DNA of 64,000 bases from Opisthocomus hoazin (GCF_030867145.1 NC_134415.1:17710417-17774416), one strand, 5' to 3'. Positions 12,842 to 25,639 are shown, counted from the first letter of the stretch. Made by a program: numbers and translations. The notes: generated from the sequence alone by a model not told the origin.

Positions 12842-15742
12842 CTGTAATGAGAAGAGGAGTTCATTACCTGCGAGGCACAACACAGCCTATTTCTTTGCTT
12901 ATATGATGGAAGAGAGACTGTCCCACTGCTGGGGATATCTGCTCACAGAACGAGCCCCTCACCCTTCACTGTGGAGAGGTGACAGTTTAGAAACCCCCAG
13001 CTGTGCAAGAGAAGAGATGCAACAGTTTTAGATTATTTTTTCCTTCCCCCAAACTGCTTCATATCTCTCTTTTCAGGATAGTGTCAGTGTACGCAGGCTA
13101 GAAAAGGGGCTGTGTGGCAGAGCACCCTGTATTCTATTCCCCCAGGTGGGGTAGGAAGTTCTGCCGCAGCTACGGGATGGGGCAGGGTCCCTACAAGCTC
13201 TCTGCAGGATCCTGCCCCTCCAGCACATCTGGCTCAGTGCTGGAATGCTAGTTCTCACTAACTGAAGGTGGGATCCCTCTGTCAGACGTATCCAAGCTAC
13301 ACAAATTGGTCAACTCAAGGAAACAAGCTGAATCCAAGCCCAGTAACAACCAGTTAAACAACCTGTTATTAGACTGAAGACTCAGGGTAATAACAATAAA
13401 GAGTAAGTCAGGCCAAGCCAGCCCTTGTCCTAAACTGCATAAGATGATTAATTAAGATACAGTTCAAAATATAAAAGCAAAACAAATTGCCTGCAAGCAG
13501 CATTGTTTCCTTTATGGCAGTGAGGGCACGGTCACTGCTTTTAGACTGTGTGCATATAAATAAACATGCACTAACAAATTATCTCCTGGTTCAGAGCAGA
13601 CAGAAAAGGCAGTAAGTGTAACAGAGTTTGTTGTTCCCCTTGGGGCAGAGCAAGAACCTGTAGGAGGAAAGAGATCCAAATCTATGTGTACAGCTAGTTA
13701 AGTAAGGGATGGCAAGAAAGCAAGCTACGTCAGAGGAGCAGGAGAGGAAAGGGCTCTTAAAGGCAACTGGGGAGAGGCAATGTGGAGTGCAGCCAGGAAG
13801 AAGTGAGAAGACAGATTTACCAACATGACTGAGCTGCTACTTAGAAACTCGCCTTGTGAAGAGAGTCAAGGGAAGAGGCTTTGAGAATGAGACATGAAGA
13901 AACCATGACAACTGAACTTCAAAATGGGAAAGCAGAGCTCTCCTTTTGTGTACTACTCACTGAATCAATAATTTTGATCATAGTACATTCCTCCAGGGTT
14001 TTTGGAATGGTCTGGATTTGGACAACAGAACTTCTATCTCCATACAAGTTGTAAAATTCAGAAAAGGCTCCAGGAGTCCCTAATCTTAATTCTTTGTTCT
14101 AGGCCCTATATTTCAGAGAGAAATCAGACAGATATATTTCATCCTGTTAAGGTACCACAACTGTAGGTTTGGTTGTTGGACACCTCAGTAGCAGATAAAG
14201 AATACAGACAGTAAACACAAGAATAATAATATAGGCCTAGATGAAGGACTGGTGAGATGAGGAGCTAGAGAGATGAGGGACAGGAGGAGACAGGACCCTG
14301 TCCAAATATGGGTGGGGATATAAAACCTCAGTAAAGGAGAAGGAAAGAGAGAGAGGCTGGCTCAAGGGATGGCAGACAGAGCAAAATAACTGAGTGGAAA
14401 GGAGGAACAAAGAAGATAACCTGAGGCTGGTAAATATCGGTCTGAAGATGCCACCACTGCTAGGATCACTTCTAACTGGGTTCTGTAGGACAGTACTGTA
14501 AAGCAGACACCGGGACCAACAGGGCTGCTGCCTGGGCCTACAATTGAGCTTCCTAGCCCTTTTGCTAGGGGCAGAGCAGTAAGACGCTGGTGACTGGAAG
14601 AATGCCCTCAAGCAGCCAGATCTGAGAATCAACTGGGAGATCTAGGATCTCTTGCTTCACACTCTAGAGAAATAGCAGGTTCTGTCTGTGACTGCTACAA
14701 AATCCAGGTCAAAGTACTTGCTTGAGTCTCAGATCTAGAAGCGTACAGTTGCTGCTTCTATGTCAGCAACAGATTTCAGCGGAATCTTCCCTCTTTCTTT
14801 CCTAAGGAAAGCCAGTGTGTCGCTGCATTCCTACGCATTTGCCACACAGGCACAGATAGAGTCACTTCCCTCAGCCCCTTTCCCAGTTGCATCCCAGCCT
14901 GGTTTGGCCCTCAGTAGTAGCTGCTGCACATCTCCCCTGACTGAACTTGGGCAGCTTCAGCAAGGCTTGAGTAGCAGCGTGCAGTGAACCTTTGCCAGAC
15001 TTACAGAGCTGTTTCCTAGCAGGCCAGGAGCCAGCCCTGCAAATGAACCGGCAACTTTTGGGCACTGCTTGGCTGGTTGCAGTGCAGGTTGGAGACTGAG
15101 GCTGTGGATAAGATAAAACTTTCTCCATATATCACTGAACTTCTCACCTTGGCACATTCCCAAGAAAGCTCCAAGCTAGGGAAAGAGAGTCTTGTCATGG
15201 GAAACCACACTGAGCAACGAGGCTGGTGAAGGGTCTAGAGAACAAGTCTTATGAGGGGCGGCTGAGGGAACTGGGATTGTTTAGTCTGGAGAAGAGGAGG
15301 CTGAGGGGAGACCTTATCGCTATCTACAACTACCTGAAAGGAAGTTGTAGTAAGGCGAGTGTTGGTCTCTTCTCCCAACTAACTAGCGATAGGACGAGAG
15401 GACATGGATTCAAGTTGCATCAGGGGAGGTTCAGATTGGATATTAGGAAAAATTTCTCTACTAAAAGAGTTGTGAAGCATTGGAACAGGCGGCCCAGGGA
15501 AGTGGTGGAGTCACTGTCCCTGGAGATGTTCAAAAAATGTGCAGATGTGGCACTTCAGGACATGGTTTAGCAGGCAAGGTGGTGATGGGTTGACGGTTGG
15601 GCTTGATGATCTTCAAGGTCTTTTCCAACCTTAATGATTCCATGATTCCCATCCCTCCAAGAGCCCCTGCTCAGTACTACAGCAGGATGACAGCTAGCTA
15701 AAGTGCACAGCCACAGCTGTGAACAGAGGCAGTCATCAATAC
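12842..15742 (-). other. CCDC167: CCDC167 intron 2
   Basis: About 2.9 kb. It contains one clear CR1 insertion (15219-15649) close to exon 2, in the orientation opposite to the gene. The rest shows no gene. Confidence 0.8.
15219..15649 (+). repeat. CR1 LINE, 3' end, 5'-truncated
   Basis: This is the 3' end of a bird CR1 non-LTR retrotransposon. It starts near GAGGCTGGTGAAGGG and carries the C-terminal ORF2 motifs [36 protein letters not shown] and [14 protein letters not shown] in one frame to 15570. The 3'UTR then ends CCAACCTTAATGATTCCATGATTCC, which contains the CR1 terminal octamer-like repeat. Severe 5' truncation with an intact 3' end is the normal CR1 pattern. The copy reads cleanly, so it is relatively young. 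It lies antisense in CCDC167 intron 2, about 90 bases from exon 2. Confidence 0.95.
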
Positions 15743-15837
15743 CTTCCTTCAGGGCTGAGCTTCTCCCTGCGCAGTTTAAGATCCACCTCCTCCATGCTCT
15801 GTCTGCAGCGCGCCAGCTTCTCCTCCAGTCCATCAAT
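15743..15837 (-). CDS. CCDC167: CCDC167 exon 2 (coiled coil)
   Basis: This 95-base exon reads IDGLEEKLARCRQSMEEVDL then KLRREKLSPEG, and ends in two bases of an arginine codon before GTATTG. IDGLEEKL and REKLSPE are hallmark segments of CCDC167 (human IDGLEEKLSQCRRDLE and SRELSPEA). The periodic Leu and Glu/Lys pattern is a coiled coil. The acceptor on the transcribed strand is GATGTTTTTCAG. It joins exon 1 in phase 0. Confidence 0.96.
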
Positions 15838-18540
15838 CTGAAAAACATCACACCAGTCACCATTACTCCCTCTCCCAGCTAAAACGGATCCATCCCCACT
15901 CAGACGGGAAGGGTGGCAGCTCAGCCACTCCACCTCCTTCCTCCCCAAATCAAGGGAGGAACAGTCCCAGCTCTGTGTTGAGGTCGCAGCACAGACAGCC
16001 CATCGCCTCCCAGATCAGCCTGTATTGTACCCCAGGCAATTGTGACATTGTAATCCCAGACACAGCCAAGCCAGCTCTAACACCCCCACTCGTGTGGCTG
16101 GCCAGCACATTTTTTCTAAGATCTGGTCCTGTTCTAGCCTGTTCTAGTTTCTTTGCATGTGGGCCCACAAGCAAAGATGTGATCTAAGGCATCTTTATGC
16201 AATTAGAAGAGGATAAAATGAGAGAGAGTGGCCTTGGCCAAAACCTGAGGGACAAAGTCTTGATTTAGTCCTGTGAACAGATGCAGTACTTCATGGGACA
16301 TGACTGCAAAGCGCCCTCAGTTGCCTGCTTGGGTGAAGAGGGGACAAAGGGGAAACACTGGTACCTACTGCCTCATTTACCCAACTAAATCTACAACAGC
16401 AACAGCAGTCTGCACAGTATGCTCAAAAGAGCATTCACCACCACCTCCACCCTGCTTGCGTGCCTTCAACCTGCACCTAGTTCTGGCAGCAACATGTTCC
16501 CATGCAGAAAAACACTGGTCATCTCTTTGTGTCTCCTCGTCAGGTTTCCTAACAGCTGCCCTCTGTGTCTTCCTGTAGAGGGGAGTAACTCTGGGTAAGT
16601 ACAAGAGGATCTACTTGCACGCAAACAGATTTCCCAGGAAGGAATCCTACCACAGACGACAGTTCTCCTGGGAATCATTCCTCTTCTCTACCTGCAACCA
16701 GAGTGTAGACATCTTTAGGAAAACTTTGTCTTTCAGGCTTGCTTCCAGCAGGGAATCAGTGGGACTAATCAGATATTACGAACACAACATCCTCGCCCCC
16801 CAAAAAATGGCCTTGGTGCCCTAAGGTAGCAATGACCTCTCTTTTTAGCTTAGTGCAACACTCTTGCTGTGTATGATTCTCCAAGCAAGACCAAGGCTGG
16901 CTAGATCGCTGGCAGCATGGCCCCTCCATAGTGGCAGCCTTCACAAACCAGAAGCAAAGAAGCAGCACAGTCCCAGGTAAAGTGCCAAGGTGGAAAGAGA
17001 CACCAGCTGCCTGGACACCAGCGTCAGAGGTGATCCAGAGCACAAAGGCTCCCATAAACAGTGATATGGGAAACAAAATCAAAGGTAGTGATCCCTAATT
17101 ATTGCTGCTTTGGGGATCAGCTCCATCCTGAGCTCATTAGCAGTCTCACACCTTCTGCTCAGGAAAGCAGGCAAGCATTATAAAGATGCAGGATGGGAGA
17201 AGAGGCTTGCTGTAAAGGGGAGAACAAAGCAGACTGCAAAGCAGCCAGTCAGCTGAACAGTCTCACTGCAAGGAGCACAGTAGAGCTGGGGAGGGGGCCA
17301 CATATAACAAAGGCTCAAATCTTTGCATCTTACCAGATAGCAGTTTCAAAGTCCCCTGTTGTTAGGCAACTCTGCTGGGGCTGTTGAGACGCCAAGCTCC
17401 CCAGAGGCACCTGCACAGCCTCCCCTGAGCCCAAGGTGAGCACCAAGGCACATCACCTGATCCCAGAGCACAGGGAATGGCGCTTCTGCATTCGGCAATG
17501 CTTGGATTTGTCTGGACAGAGACACAGGTATTTTTGAAGTATGTTAGCTGAAAATGCATTTGGTCAAGGCAAAGATAATTGCCCTCCTCCATATCCAGCT
17601 GTGCCAGTTAAGAATGTTAACTCCAGCTGCTCATCACTATTGGTCATCCACTACAGCTCAGTCAACAGGATGCATTACCCCAGCCTGCTTCAGGGCCAGC
17701 CAAGGGCTTCAGCCAAGTCAGCTCTGACCACCCTTATAAGCAAGTTAATTTAATGGCAGCGTGCAGCAGAGTGGAGGTGGGGTGTCCGTCCAGTCCAATT
17801 CAAGAATGGCCATCTCCCTCACCAGTTCCTACTGTTTGCAAATGACTGTGTCTCTGTTCCCTTATTGGTCGGAAACCCTCATATACACACACGGCAAGAG
17901 GCACTTCAGCATGTGTCACACGGCTCCTCCTTAGCCAGTAAACTTATTACAGTGCACCATGCCTTCTCTGGAAACACGTTTAAAAATCATGTTAAATAAT
18001 ACAACTTAATAAGAGCTTTGGTTAGTCAGCTGCCAACCCCACTACTGTATTATCCACGTCACTGCACTTCCTATCCTCTCCCCCAGAACTGCTCCTCCTG
18101 CTAAGTTTGCAGTTGCTCTCACTAGTACATTCTCTGCCCACACTTCTGTCTTTTCATGAGGCATAACAGGAGGATATTCTGCCCAACTCTGCCAGTGCTT
18201 TTATTTCTGCTGACTAAAAATCTCCAGATTCCACATAATACTTTAAAAGTTGCAACTGGTTTTACTGCTCTTAAATCAAAACCAAAGTTTGAGTCCCCTG
18301 CTGGAGAGCAATAATTTGCTAATAAACCACATGCTCTAGAACTGCACCATCAGCTTTGCTGAGCTGGGGCCACAAGGGACAGAAAATAACCAAAAAAAAA
18401 AAAGCAAGGAAGGAAGAAGAGATTGCTGAATGAACAAAATATTTTTCCTCCAGAATCGCACTATTTCTGTTTTTCAGGCTAGTCTGGGACATTAGGGATT
18501 GTAAGGAAGGATGAGAGTGACGATTCCCAGATGTTATTCA

Positions 18541-18605
18541 TTCACCGTGCCTCAGTTTCCCTATTTGTAAATTAGGACAATACTATCTGGCTCATTTACA
18601 CAAGA
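18541..18605 (+). repeat. MIR-like (CORE-SINE) scrap
   Basis: GTGCCTCAGTTTCCCTATTTGTAAATTAGGACAATACTATCTGGCTCATTT closely follows the sense MIR segment that reads CTGTGCCTCAGTTTCC...TGTAAAATGGGGATAATA...CCTACCTCAT. About 60 bases survive. The call is from memory of the consensus. Confidence 0.6.
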
Positions 18606-20679
18606 GGCCTCAGACACCGACCCAAACTACAGGCACAGCACTGTGCTGATGTCAGTGCTATTGCCTCACTTGGGATCTAGGTCTGTTCATGTAAGCTAGG
18701 AGTCTCTCAGCAGCTCAGCCATCCAAGTAACTCTTCACTGCAGGACAAAGGAAAAAGAGAAATAGAAAATAAGCACAGAGAGAAATCAGAGCAATGCCTG
18801 GGAATTACTGATTACTCTCTGGGCTGCTGAGCTAACTCCCAGGGGGGCCGTAGCCTGTAAAGCTGTAGCACAATAGAACCTGTAGAGCTTTGGCATAATT
18901 CCCTGTAGCAGCTCTCTAGGAGAGCAATCCTAGAAGCAGGTGCATACCTGAGCATGTTGTGGATAGAGAGCTCTCCTTCCTACTGACTGACACATGAGAA
19001 GGTTAGTTGGGGTATGTACCTGAGCCTACTGGAGGCCCGTATGAAAAAGAGATCCAAGCTCACATAGCTGAACCATCACTGCACTGCCACTAAAAAGATA
19101 CGCCAGTCTGAAATCTCAGCACAGTGGCTTTTACATTGCAAAGACAAATCCTTGCTCCTCCTGACTCTCCTCTCCCTGAAGGGGATCCTCTGGGACAGAG
19201 CTGAAGTGCAGCATGCAGAAAGCTCACACGACAACTCCTCAGGTTCACAGGGCCTGTAGCAGGGACACAGGACTTCACTTACAGCAACATCTTCAAGTAG
19301 TGTCAGTTAAAAGGGGCAAGTGAAACAGGTGCTTCACATCCAGGCAGCAGCTTGGGGCACACAGAGCTGCCCTTCTGCTCCCCAGGAGCCACTCCTGAAA
19401 GTAAAGTCCCAGCAGCTTTGGACACACACAGGGATGTAAGACCAGATGCCTCTTTTGCTCCACAAGGTATGACAAGGCATTGAGCCATTTTTGTTGAATT
19501 CTGGCAACACTTCGCTTGCAATCTGGAGACCTTTTTAAACCAGAGAGACCTGGAGTGGATTTCAATCCCAACTGACTTACATGCTTATTACAAATCTCGT
19601 TTGTTGGGACCATCTTGGGCAGGGAGCCAAAAATGGCTCACATAAAGGCAGAGACAAAGAGAGAAGAGAGAAAGAAGCAGCTTTGCTTACAGAGTTGAGC
19701 TGGATCCCTTTTAATACATTTTGTAATGAATTAATAAAAGCTCTCTTTCCAGCAGAAAGGCTAAAAGCGCTTTTCAAGAACTGGCATCCACCCTCTGCTT
19801 TTATGAATTCCCTAATTAAGATACTGGCAAAGAGCCATATCACACATACGTCGACATCCAACAGCGTTAGGTAATGAGGTTTTCGTCTTCTGACCCTCAT
19901 AAAACAGATCAAAGCCAACTGAAGAGGTGGGGGCAAAGAAAAAAAAAAACACCTTCCCCAAGCAGTCTTCTCATGCCTTGTCACCTGCCAGCACACTTGA
20001 GCAGTTCTTTTCACAGAAGAATTAGTGGTTCCTGCATCCACAAATTTGGCTGGATTATTAAAATCAGTCCAGCAGAGACAAGTTTCGTTTAAATTCAAAT
20101 GTTAACTCACAGTTTATGGACACACTTTCATTTTCACCACGCTCTTGGAATCATTTTGCATGCTGGCAAATCATTTCGCAGATGCTGTGCCCACAGTGTA
20201 CCTGGAAATATTTACCAGGCAAGTGACGACACAACAGAGGATGATCCACCAGCAAAGTCTAATATAAGTCCTGCAGATCAACCCTCTGATTTGGTAAAGC
20301 AGAAAGGGCTGGATCCTACCTGCAACTCCTCCTTCAGCCTTGCAGCGGCCATCCAGTTAGCCCTCCCATGCTCCCTCAGCTCAGACCAGCTGTTTTGCAG
20401 CACAGCACACAGATGTGACCACATGGCACCACCCACAGCTTTTTGAAAAATCGTCTAACAGCTTTACTGAGTAAAAGTTATGTTGGCCTCTTCCCTATCC
20501 TTTGTGCTCTTGCACAGACACTGACCCAGCCACTGCCTTGTCAGAAGCAGCAACACATGTAACAATACTTTCTCCAATGACACGCTCAATGTTTTGCAGC
20601 TCAGACGCTGCCTAACCACAGGGTGTTGTTCTCTTATGCGCTTAACAGTCCCATTTTTTTGCTTCCGTGAATTTTTGTT

Positions 20680-21030
20680 TAGCTGCTGTCCGAGCCCAAA
20701 GTATATTTTTAAGGGCTACAACATCCTCTGGCAAGGAGTTTCACACAGCACAGCCACAAGTTATGGAAAGAACCAAGCCCTCCTGTTTGTTCTGAGCTTG
20801 TCAGCTGCTAGTTTCATTTGATAGCCCTGATTTTGTATTGATAGTGCACGTTCGTTCTTTGTTTAAAATCACAAATAGCATACAGAGGATACAGACCTAT
20901 ACTGGGTCCCCTCGCAGTCATGTTTTCAAGCTTAAAAGGACCTGGTATGCTTACTTGTTTCTTGCATAGAAGTTCCCCACACCTTTGATCATCCTTGTCA
21001 CTCTCGTAAGCTCATTCCATTTTCACTATT
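20680..21030 (-). repeat. Ancient CR1 3'-end fragment, antisense to the + strand
   Basis: The + strand reads ACATCCTCTGGCAAGGAGTTTCACA, later CTCCTGTTTGTTCTGAGC and CTAGTTTCATTTGATAGCCC, and then CTCGCAGTCATGTTTTCAAGCTTAAAAGG. This is the antisense of the 3' end of the old amniote CR1 (L3-type) family, whose sense strand has AACTCCTTGCCAGAGGATGTTGT. It is heavily diverged. It lies in CCDC167 intron 1 in the same orientation as the gene. Confidence 0.7.
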
Positions 21031-22881
21031 TTGCTACAAAATGGACCAGTCTTCCCATTTTCTTCATGGGTTTCATCAAGAAAATTCTGTGCAGCTCAGT
21101 ACTGACAAGGGGGCTGCCTGTCAAGAGACTACAGAGCTACACGAAAGAAGTGGCATGAGTTTAAACCACCACCACATTATGGAGACACATTTGTATCAGT
21201 TTAAACCAGGTCCTATCAATTACACCTGCAATTTGTAAGCACAGGCTAATCTGATATGTATCCATATAGAAAATTGCATTCATTGAGCATCATGACTTCA
21301 GTTAAACAAGCATAACTCTGCCTAGATTAGGGCTTCCAAACCTACCCATGAATCATGTCATATTAAGACTCATTTAGAAAGTTTTCTTTACAATCGTTAA
21401 CAGCTCAGAAAGTAATAGTGAACCAAATGAAAGTTTAAATTATGAAATCAGTAACTTGGTTGTCACACATTTCTGACACCTGAAACACAGCCCTCCCCTC
21501 TTCTGTCTTAAAGAGATTTTGTTTTCTTCCTCCCTAGTTTCTATTCAGTACCTTTCTCATCACTGCAAGGGGGAAGGATTTTATCTTTTACTAGTATCTT
21601 TGCACTGAGAGGTTAAGTTTTCATCTATAACACACCGAAGAAGAGTAGTTCTACAATCCCCTTCAAAAGTAGCGTGTTCTGTCATGACAACTTCTAAAAA
21701 AAGAAAAGAAATAATCTAAAGATACCACAAGTCCCCAAACACTGTGCAAGAATTTGCTATCAGTCCCTTTTAATTCTGTGACCAGCAGGTCCCGGCCATG
21801 CTCACCCTTTTTACCACCTCTCTTTTTGTAAGGTAGATCCTACCTTCTCAACTCTCCTTTTCTGTCACATCTCAAACAACCACCACCAAAAATTCATTAT
21901 TTCAACTCTCACTGCCAGGCCCACTGAAGAGAAGCTTGGACAGTCAGCACACTCCCCTCTAAACTCCCTTTGGTGGTTATATTTGGGTTAGAGTGCCCAG
22001 CAATGTCTATTTCTCTGACGAAAGCCTAATTAGATGAAACAGACCAGAAAACTACTATAAACTGAATTCTCATTCATATGACACAGTAGGATGCTCACCT
22101 TTACATTACCGGCTGATGAATCACATATGACAAGCCCCAAGCCCCTGGCCTTCCCACCCGAGCTATCTCGGTCTGCTGTGCATTTGCTCATCTGAAAGAC
22201 TTCAGGACAGAGAGGTGACCAGTGGGATTCACTGGACCAGTTCTACCTCATTTCAGCCACTTGTTAGGAAGGTTCAGGCTTTTGCTGCCCTCAGAGTATT
22301 CACAACCCACCAATTTGAACTATGGACTCTCCACGCCCTCCTCCAAGTCAGTCCAGACAACACTGTTCAGTGCAGGAACCAGAATGAAGTATGCTTCAGA
22401 GAGACCTTAACTAACATGCCTCATTTTGGTAATACAAACATAAAGCTTAAACAAAGCTTATGAGCAGCCCTCTTGCCGCTCAGTGGACTACAAAACACCC
22501 CAGTGAAACAATAAAAAGGCAGCTTTACAAGGCACGCATACTCTTAAAAAAAAGTCTTTTCTTCTTGCTGCGACTCACAGGCACCTCACGTGCTGGTGTA
22601 TCGCTGGGTCCCTCACAAACAGCAGCCTGTGCCCAGCACGCTGCTGGCTTCCACCGCCACAGGCAGGCCGGGCTGCGCACAGACTCGCTAGCTCGGGGCA
22701 AGGCCTTGCCACAGCCCCTTCCGCAGGCCCGCGCGCTTACCGCCTCTCCCCGCACACACTCGAAGGCGCAGCAGGAGCAAAGGTCAAAACACCATCGCTC
22801 TGTCGAAGGCCTGGGACGGAGGGCAGGGGACGGCCAGCATGGGCGCTCCCACCTCAGCCTCCTCTCCTACCATCGCGTGTT

Positions 22882-22893
22882 AAGATGGCGGCC
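22882..22893 (+). promoter_or_regulatory. YY1-like motif, + orientation
   Basis: AAGATGGCGGCC is a full YY1 consensus in the orientation normally seen just downstream of a start site. On the + strand this points to possible antisense or divergent initiation near 22870. Its ATG also opens a 139-codon frame. Confidence 0.6.
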
Positions 22894-23055
22894 AGACCCA
22901 GCACCAGCGCAGCACAGCCTGGTCGAAGCTCTGTCCCGGAGCCCCCACTGCCCCGGCCCTCCCCGACACCCGCCGCTCTCCAGGGAAACGCTGCTTCAGC
23001 GGTGACCGCCTCGCCCGGCCGTACCCGGACCGCCGCCGCCGCCGCCCCTCCTCAC

Positions 23056-23094
23056 CTCCCGGGCCACGCTGAGCCCCTCTCGCCTCCGGCCCAT
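23056..23094 (-). CDS. CCDC167: CCDC167 exon 1 with start codon
   Basis: Thirteen codons, MGRRREGLSVARE, precede GTGAGG. The ATG (23092-23094 on the - strand) sits in ACCATGG, an ideal Kozak context. Human CCDC167 begins with a similarly basic MTKKKRENLGVALE, one residue longer, and then joins IDGLEEK exactly as here. With 39+95+53+104 bases the gene totals 291 coding bases: 96 residues plus stop, against 97 residues in human. The frame stays open upstream of this ATG because the CpG island lacks stops, so the start is chosen on homology and Kozak context. Confidence 0.92.
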
Positions 23095-23175
23095 GGTCCC
23101 CGGCCCGTCCGCAGCCGCGCACGCGCAGCCCGCCGCCCCGCGCCACCGCCCAAGCGCGGCCGCGTCCGCGCGGCT

Positions 23176-23188
23176 GCCGCCATCTTGG
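23176..23188 (-). promoter_or_regulatory. YY1-like motif at the CCDC167 start
   Basis: GCCGCCATCTTGG on the + strand reads CCAAGATGGCGGC on the CCDC167 strand, about 80 bases before its ATG. YY1 sites in this orientation typically sit just inside the transcript, so it helps place the start site. Confidence 0.7.
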
Positions 23189-23210
23189 TGAGGGGCGGCG
23201 CTGTGGGGCG

Positions 23211-23223
23211 GCCGCCATCTCGG
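23211..23223 (-). promoter_or_regulatory. Second YY1-like motif, one mismatch
   Basis: GCCGCCATCTCGG is a near copy of the motif 35 bases away, in the same orientation. It may be a weaker or decayed site. Confidence 0.45.
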
Positions 23224-23330
23224 GGAGGGCGCTGCGGCCGGGGAGGGTGGCGGCGGCGGCTCTGGCCGTGCGAGCCCGTGTTGGCGTGGTTGGAACAGAG
23301 CTGAGGACGTACCGCGGGACGGCCTATAGC

Positions 23331-25639
23331 AGCCAGAACAGTGCTTGTTGCTTTGTGCCGGCGCTGCTCGCAGCCATCTCTGCCCGTTCGGGTGGTGGTG
23401 GGTGAGGGATGGCTGGGGAAGGACCGGCAAGCCGGGAAGCCGAGGTGGGACTTCTCCGTCCCTCTCGGATCTGCCTTGTCCTGCCTCACCATCCCTCAGA
23501 GACCGCTGCTCCCTCGGGGTGGGTGTTGGCGGGCGTTTCCAGCGTGCTGTCTGGCCGGGAATGCCCTCTGGGCCTGTCAGAGGCCAGATCCGGACTGAGC
23601 AGTTGGTTTTCCCCCAAGGGGAACCAGCTTGATGCCCTTCGAGCTTCTGCACTGCTTGGGCTGCTTCAGCCCAGCTCCTGTGTTGCTGGGGATCAGGGCT
23701 CACCTAGGAATAAGGCAATCTCAGAAAAGCAAGGTGCCAACAGGACTGCTGTTTTGCTGTGTGTTGCCGTCACTGAGAACTTCAGGTTGTCCTTGAGGCT
23801 TCCTTCCCAAACACTAGCTTTATGCTAAAGCAGCTGCAGGACAAGCCAGCTGTTTGATCTACCAGGAGATAGCACTTTGTGCGCTAGCCACTTCCTTGCA
23901 AGATGCTAATCACAATGTTACATATGCATGGAAGCTTTTGTCCTGACCCAAGCAGGCTTTTTATGAAACACTGCTATCTTACATTAAAAAAAAAAGAAGC
24001 AAGAAACACCACTGAAATGCATCTGTCTTCAGGGTAGGACATGACTGTGACATGACAGAGCTATTTGCTGACTGAAGAATGGAAGGTTGGGCGGCAGCAG
24101 CATTTATTATACACACAGACTGAATTTTCATTTTGGCTAAATATCCTCTGCTAACTGAAACTTTGCTAGGATGGCAAGAGTGCAGATGCCTGTCATAGAA
24201 AGAGTGATAATACTAATACCTAATTTGTGTGTTTCACTTTTCTTTCAAAAAACCCCCTACATTTTTACTACAGGAAGTAGCACATATTGGTAACAGCATC
24301 AGTCTCATTTTCATCAGTCTTCATTTTGGTAACAGCATCAGTCTCACTTTTTCTCTGGAGAAAATGAGGGATAGCTATATTTTTCTCTGCTCTATCTGGT
24401 ATTTGACTCTACACTACAGAGCCTCCACTGCTGAACTCAAAGGAGCCAGAACTCCTGCCTCCAAAGTGAGACACAGATAACCATTTACGAGGCAGAAGCA
24501 GCTCGGTCAGAAGGCAGTAAAGAAGCTGAGTAGGACCCAGCCAGCAGCGCTGGCAAAGCACAGCACCAGGGGGAGAGAGAAAATGAAGAAGCAGGAGAAT
24601 GTTATTTTTTCCCTTCTTAGACAGAAGACTTGCTTGGTGAGTGTAAATACAATCTTAAAATGCATAGAGGTTTGAAGAAAACCCATCTGTTATGGTTTGC
24701 AATGGGATGAAATAACCGTCAGTCCAGCAGAAAGCATTTTCTCCTTCATAAAGGTGAGTATTGATTCAGGAGACGACTGTCAGTTCTCACATATGTCCCA
24801 CAGAGGGACATACATACACTATTTTGTGGGCAGACGAGTGTGACCTTTGTTGTCACATCTTCTGGGAAAACAGAAGAAGGGAACTGGTTCTTCCCTCACA
24901 AGCAAGGCACCATTCCCACTACTGCAAGCAGCAGTTTTCATTTCACGTGTTACTCCTCCTGGCCCTCCTGAATCCATCAAGCTGATAACCTCATTATGCC
25001 TGTCACCTGGTCTTGAGTCTCCTGATTCTGCCCTCAGCTGGCACCCTCTTTTCAGCCTTTCCTGTGTTACATCTTCATTTCCTTTGTATTGTCATTCAGG
25101 TCATCTACGCACTGACACAAGAAAGAAAAACTGTTCCTTTTCCTCAGCATATTTATAAATTTTCCATCTTGAAACCTGAAGAACAGATCTGGAAGTTTTT
25201 CATATGCAGTGACATCAGCTTCTGTATTTTAGAATATCCACAGACATGAGCATGAATTTGAACTACTCCATATGAAGTGACTGCTGACTGGCCACAAGCA
25301 TATGTAAGCTGGAAATCAGAAGCTTCTAGCTGTGAGAGCAATCAGATTATGGAACACACCTCCTGCCAGAAGGGTGAGAGGAAAAGAATGAAATAGTTTT
25401 TAGCAAGCTCTTGAATGGGATGTTCTAGCACAAAGCCTGTAAGAGGAAAGCACAGGATATGGTGACATAAGGGTGAACACCAAATAACATATCCAGTAAT
25501 GAGACTGGTTAAGGCCCTGGTGAGACCCTGCTCAGGGTCTCTGATTAGGCTGTCCTTACTGCGTTGGGGGTCACATCCCGGCAGCCAAAATGAGTGATGA
25601 AGTACATTAGAAACTAAAAATTACACAAGTGTCAGCCTG
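23331..25639. other. Intergenic, no gene recognised
   Basis: This stretch flanks the CpG island. Its first 500 bases remain fairly GC-rich. A 39-base duplication lies at 24287-24346. The open frames are short and overlap on both strands. Confidence 0.6.
24287..24346 (+). repeat. Short direct repeat, two copies
   Basis: TTGGTAACAGCATCAGTCTCA occurs at 24287-24307 and again at 24326-24346, giving a period of 39 bases. The spacer (CATCAGTCTTCATTT) also echoes part of the unit. Confidence 0.85.

Larger units (their letters stand above)
15838..23055 (-). other. CCDC167: CCDC167 intron 1
   Basis: About 7.2 kb between exon 2 and the CpG-island exon 1. It holds a MIR-like scrap (18541-18605), an ancient CR1 3'-end fragment (20680-21030), and the left part of the CpG island. 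No other coding exon was recognised. Confidence 0.8.
22870..23330. promoter_or_regulatory. CpG island and promoter of CCDC167
   Basis: This is by far the most GC- and CpG-dense stretch in the window, with many CGG/CCG runs and GGGGCGG boxes near 23205. It contains CCDC167 exon 1, and three YY1-type motifs lie inside it. I see no TATA box. CpG-island promoters of this type usually start at several positions and are often bidirectional; here an open + strand frame overlaps it. The transcription start for CCDC167 is inferred to lie near 23180-23230. Confidence 0.85.

Noticed and set aside
22996..23703. 235-codon - strand frame spanning the CpG island
   Set aside because: Only its 13 codons at 23056-23094 are the real CCDC167 exon 1; the rest is GC-rich sequence lacking stops and running past the splice donor.
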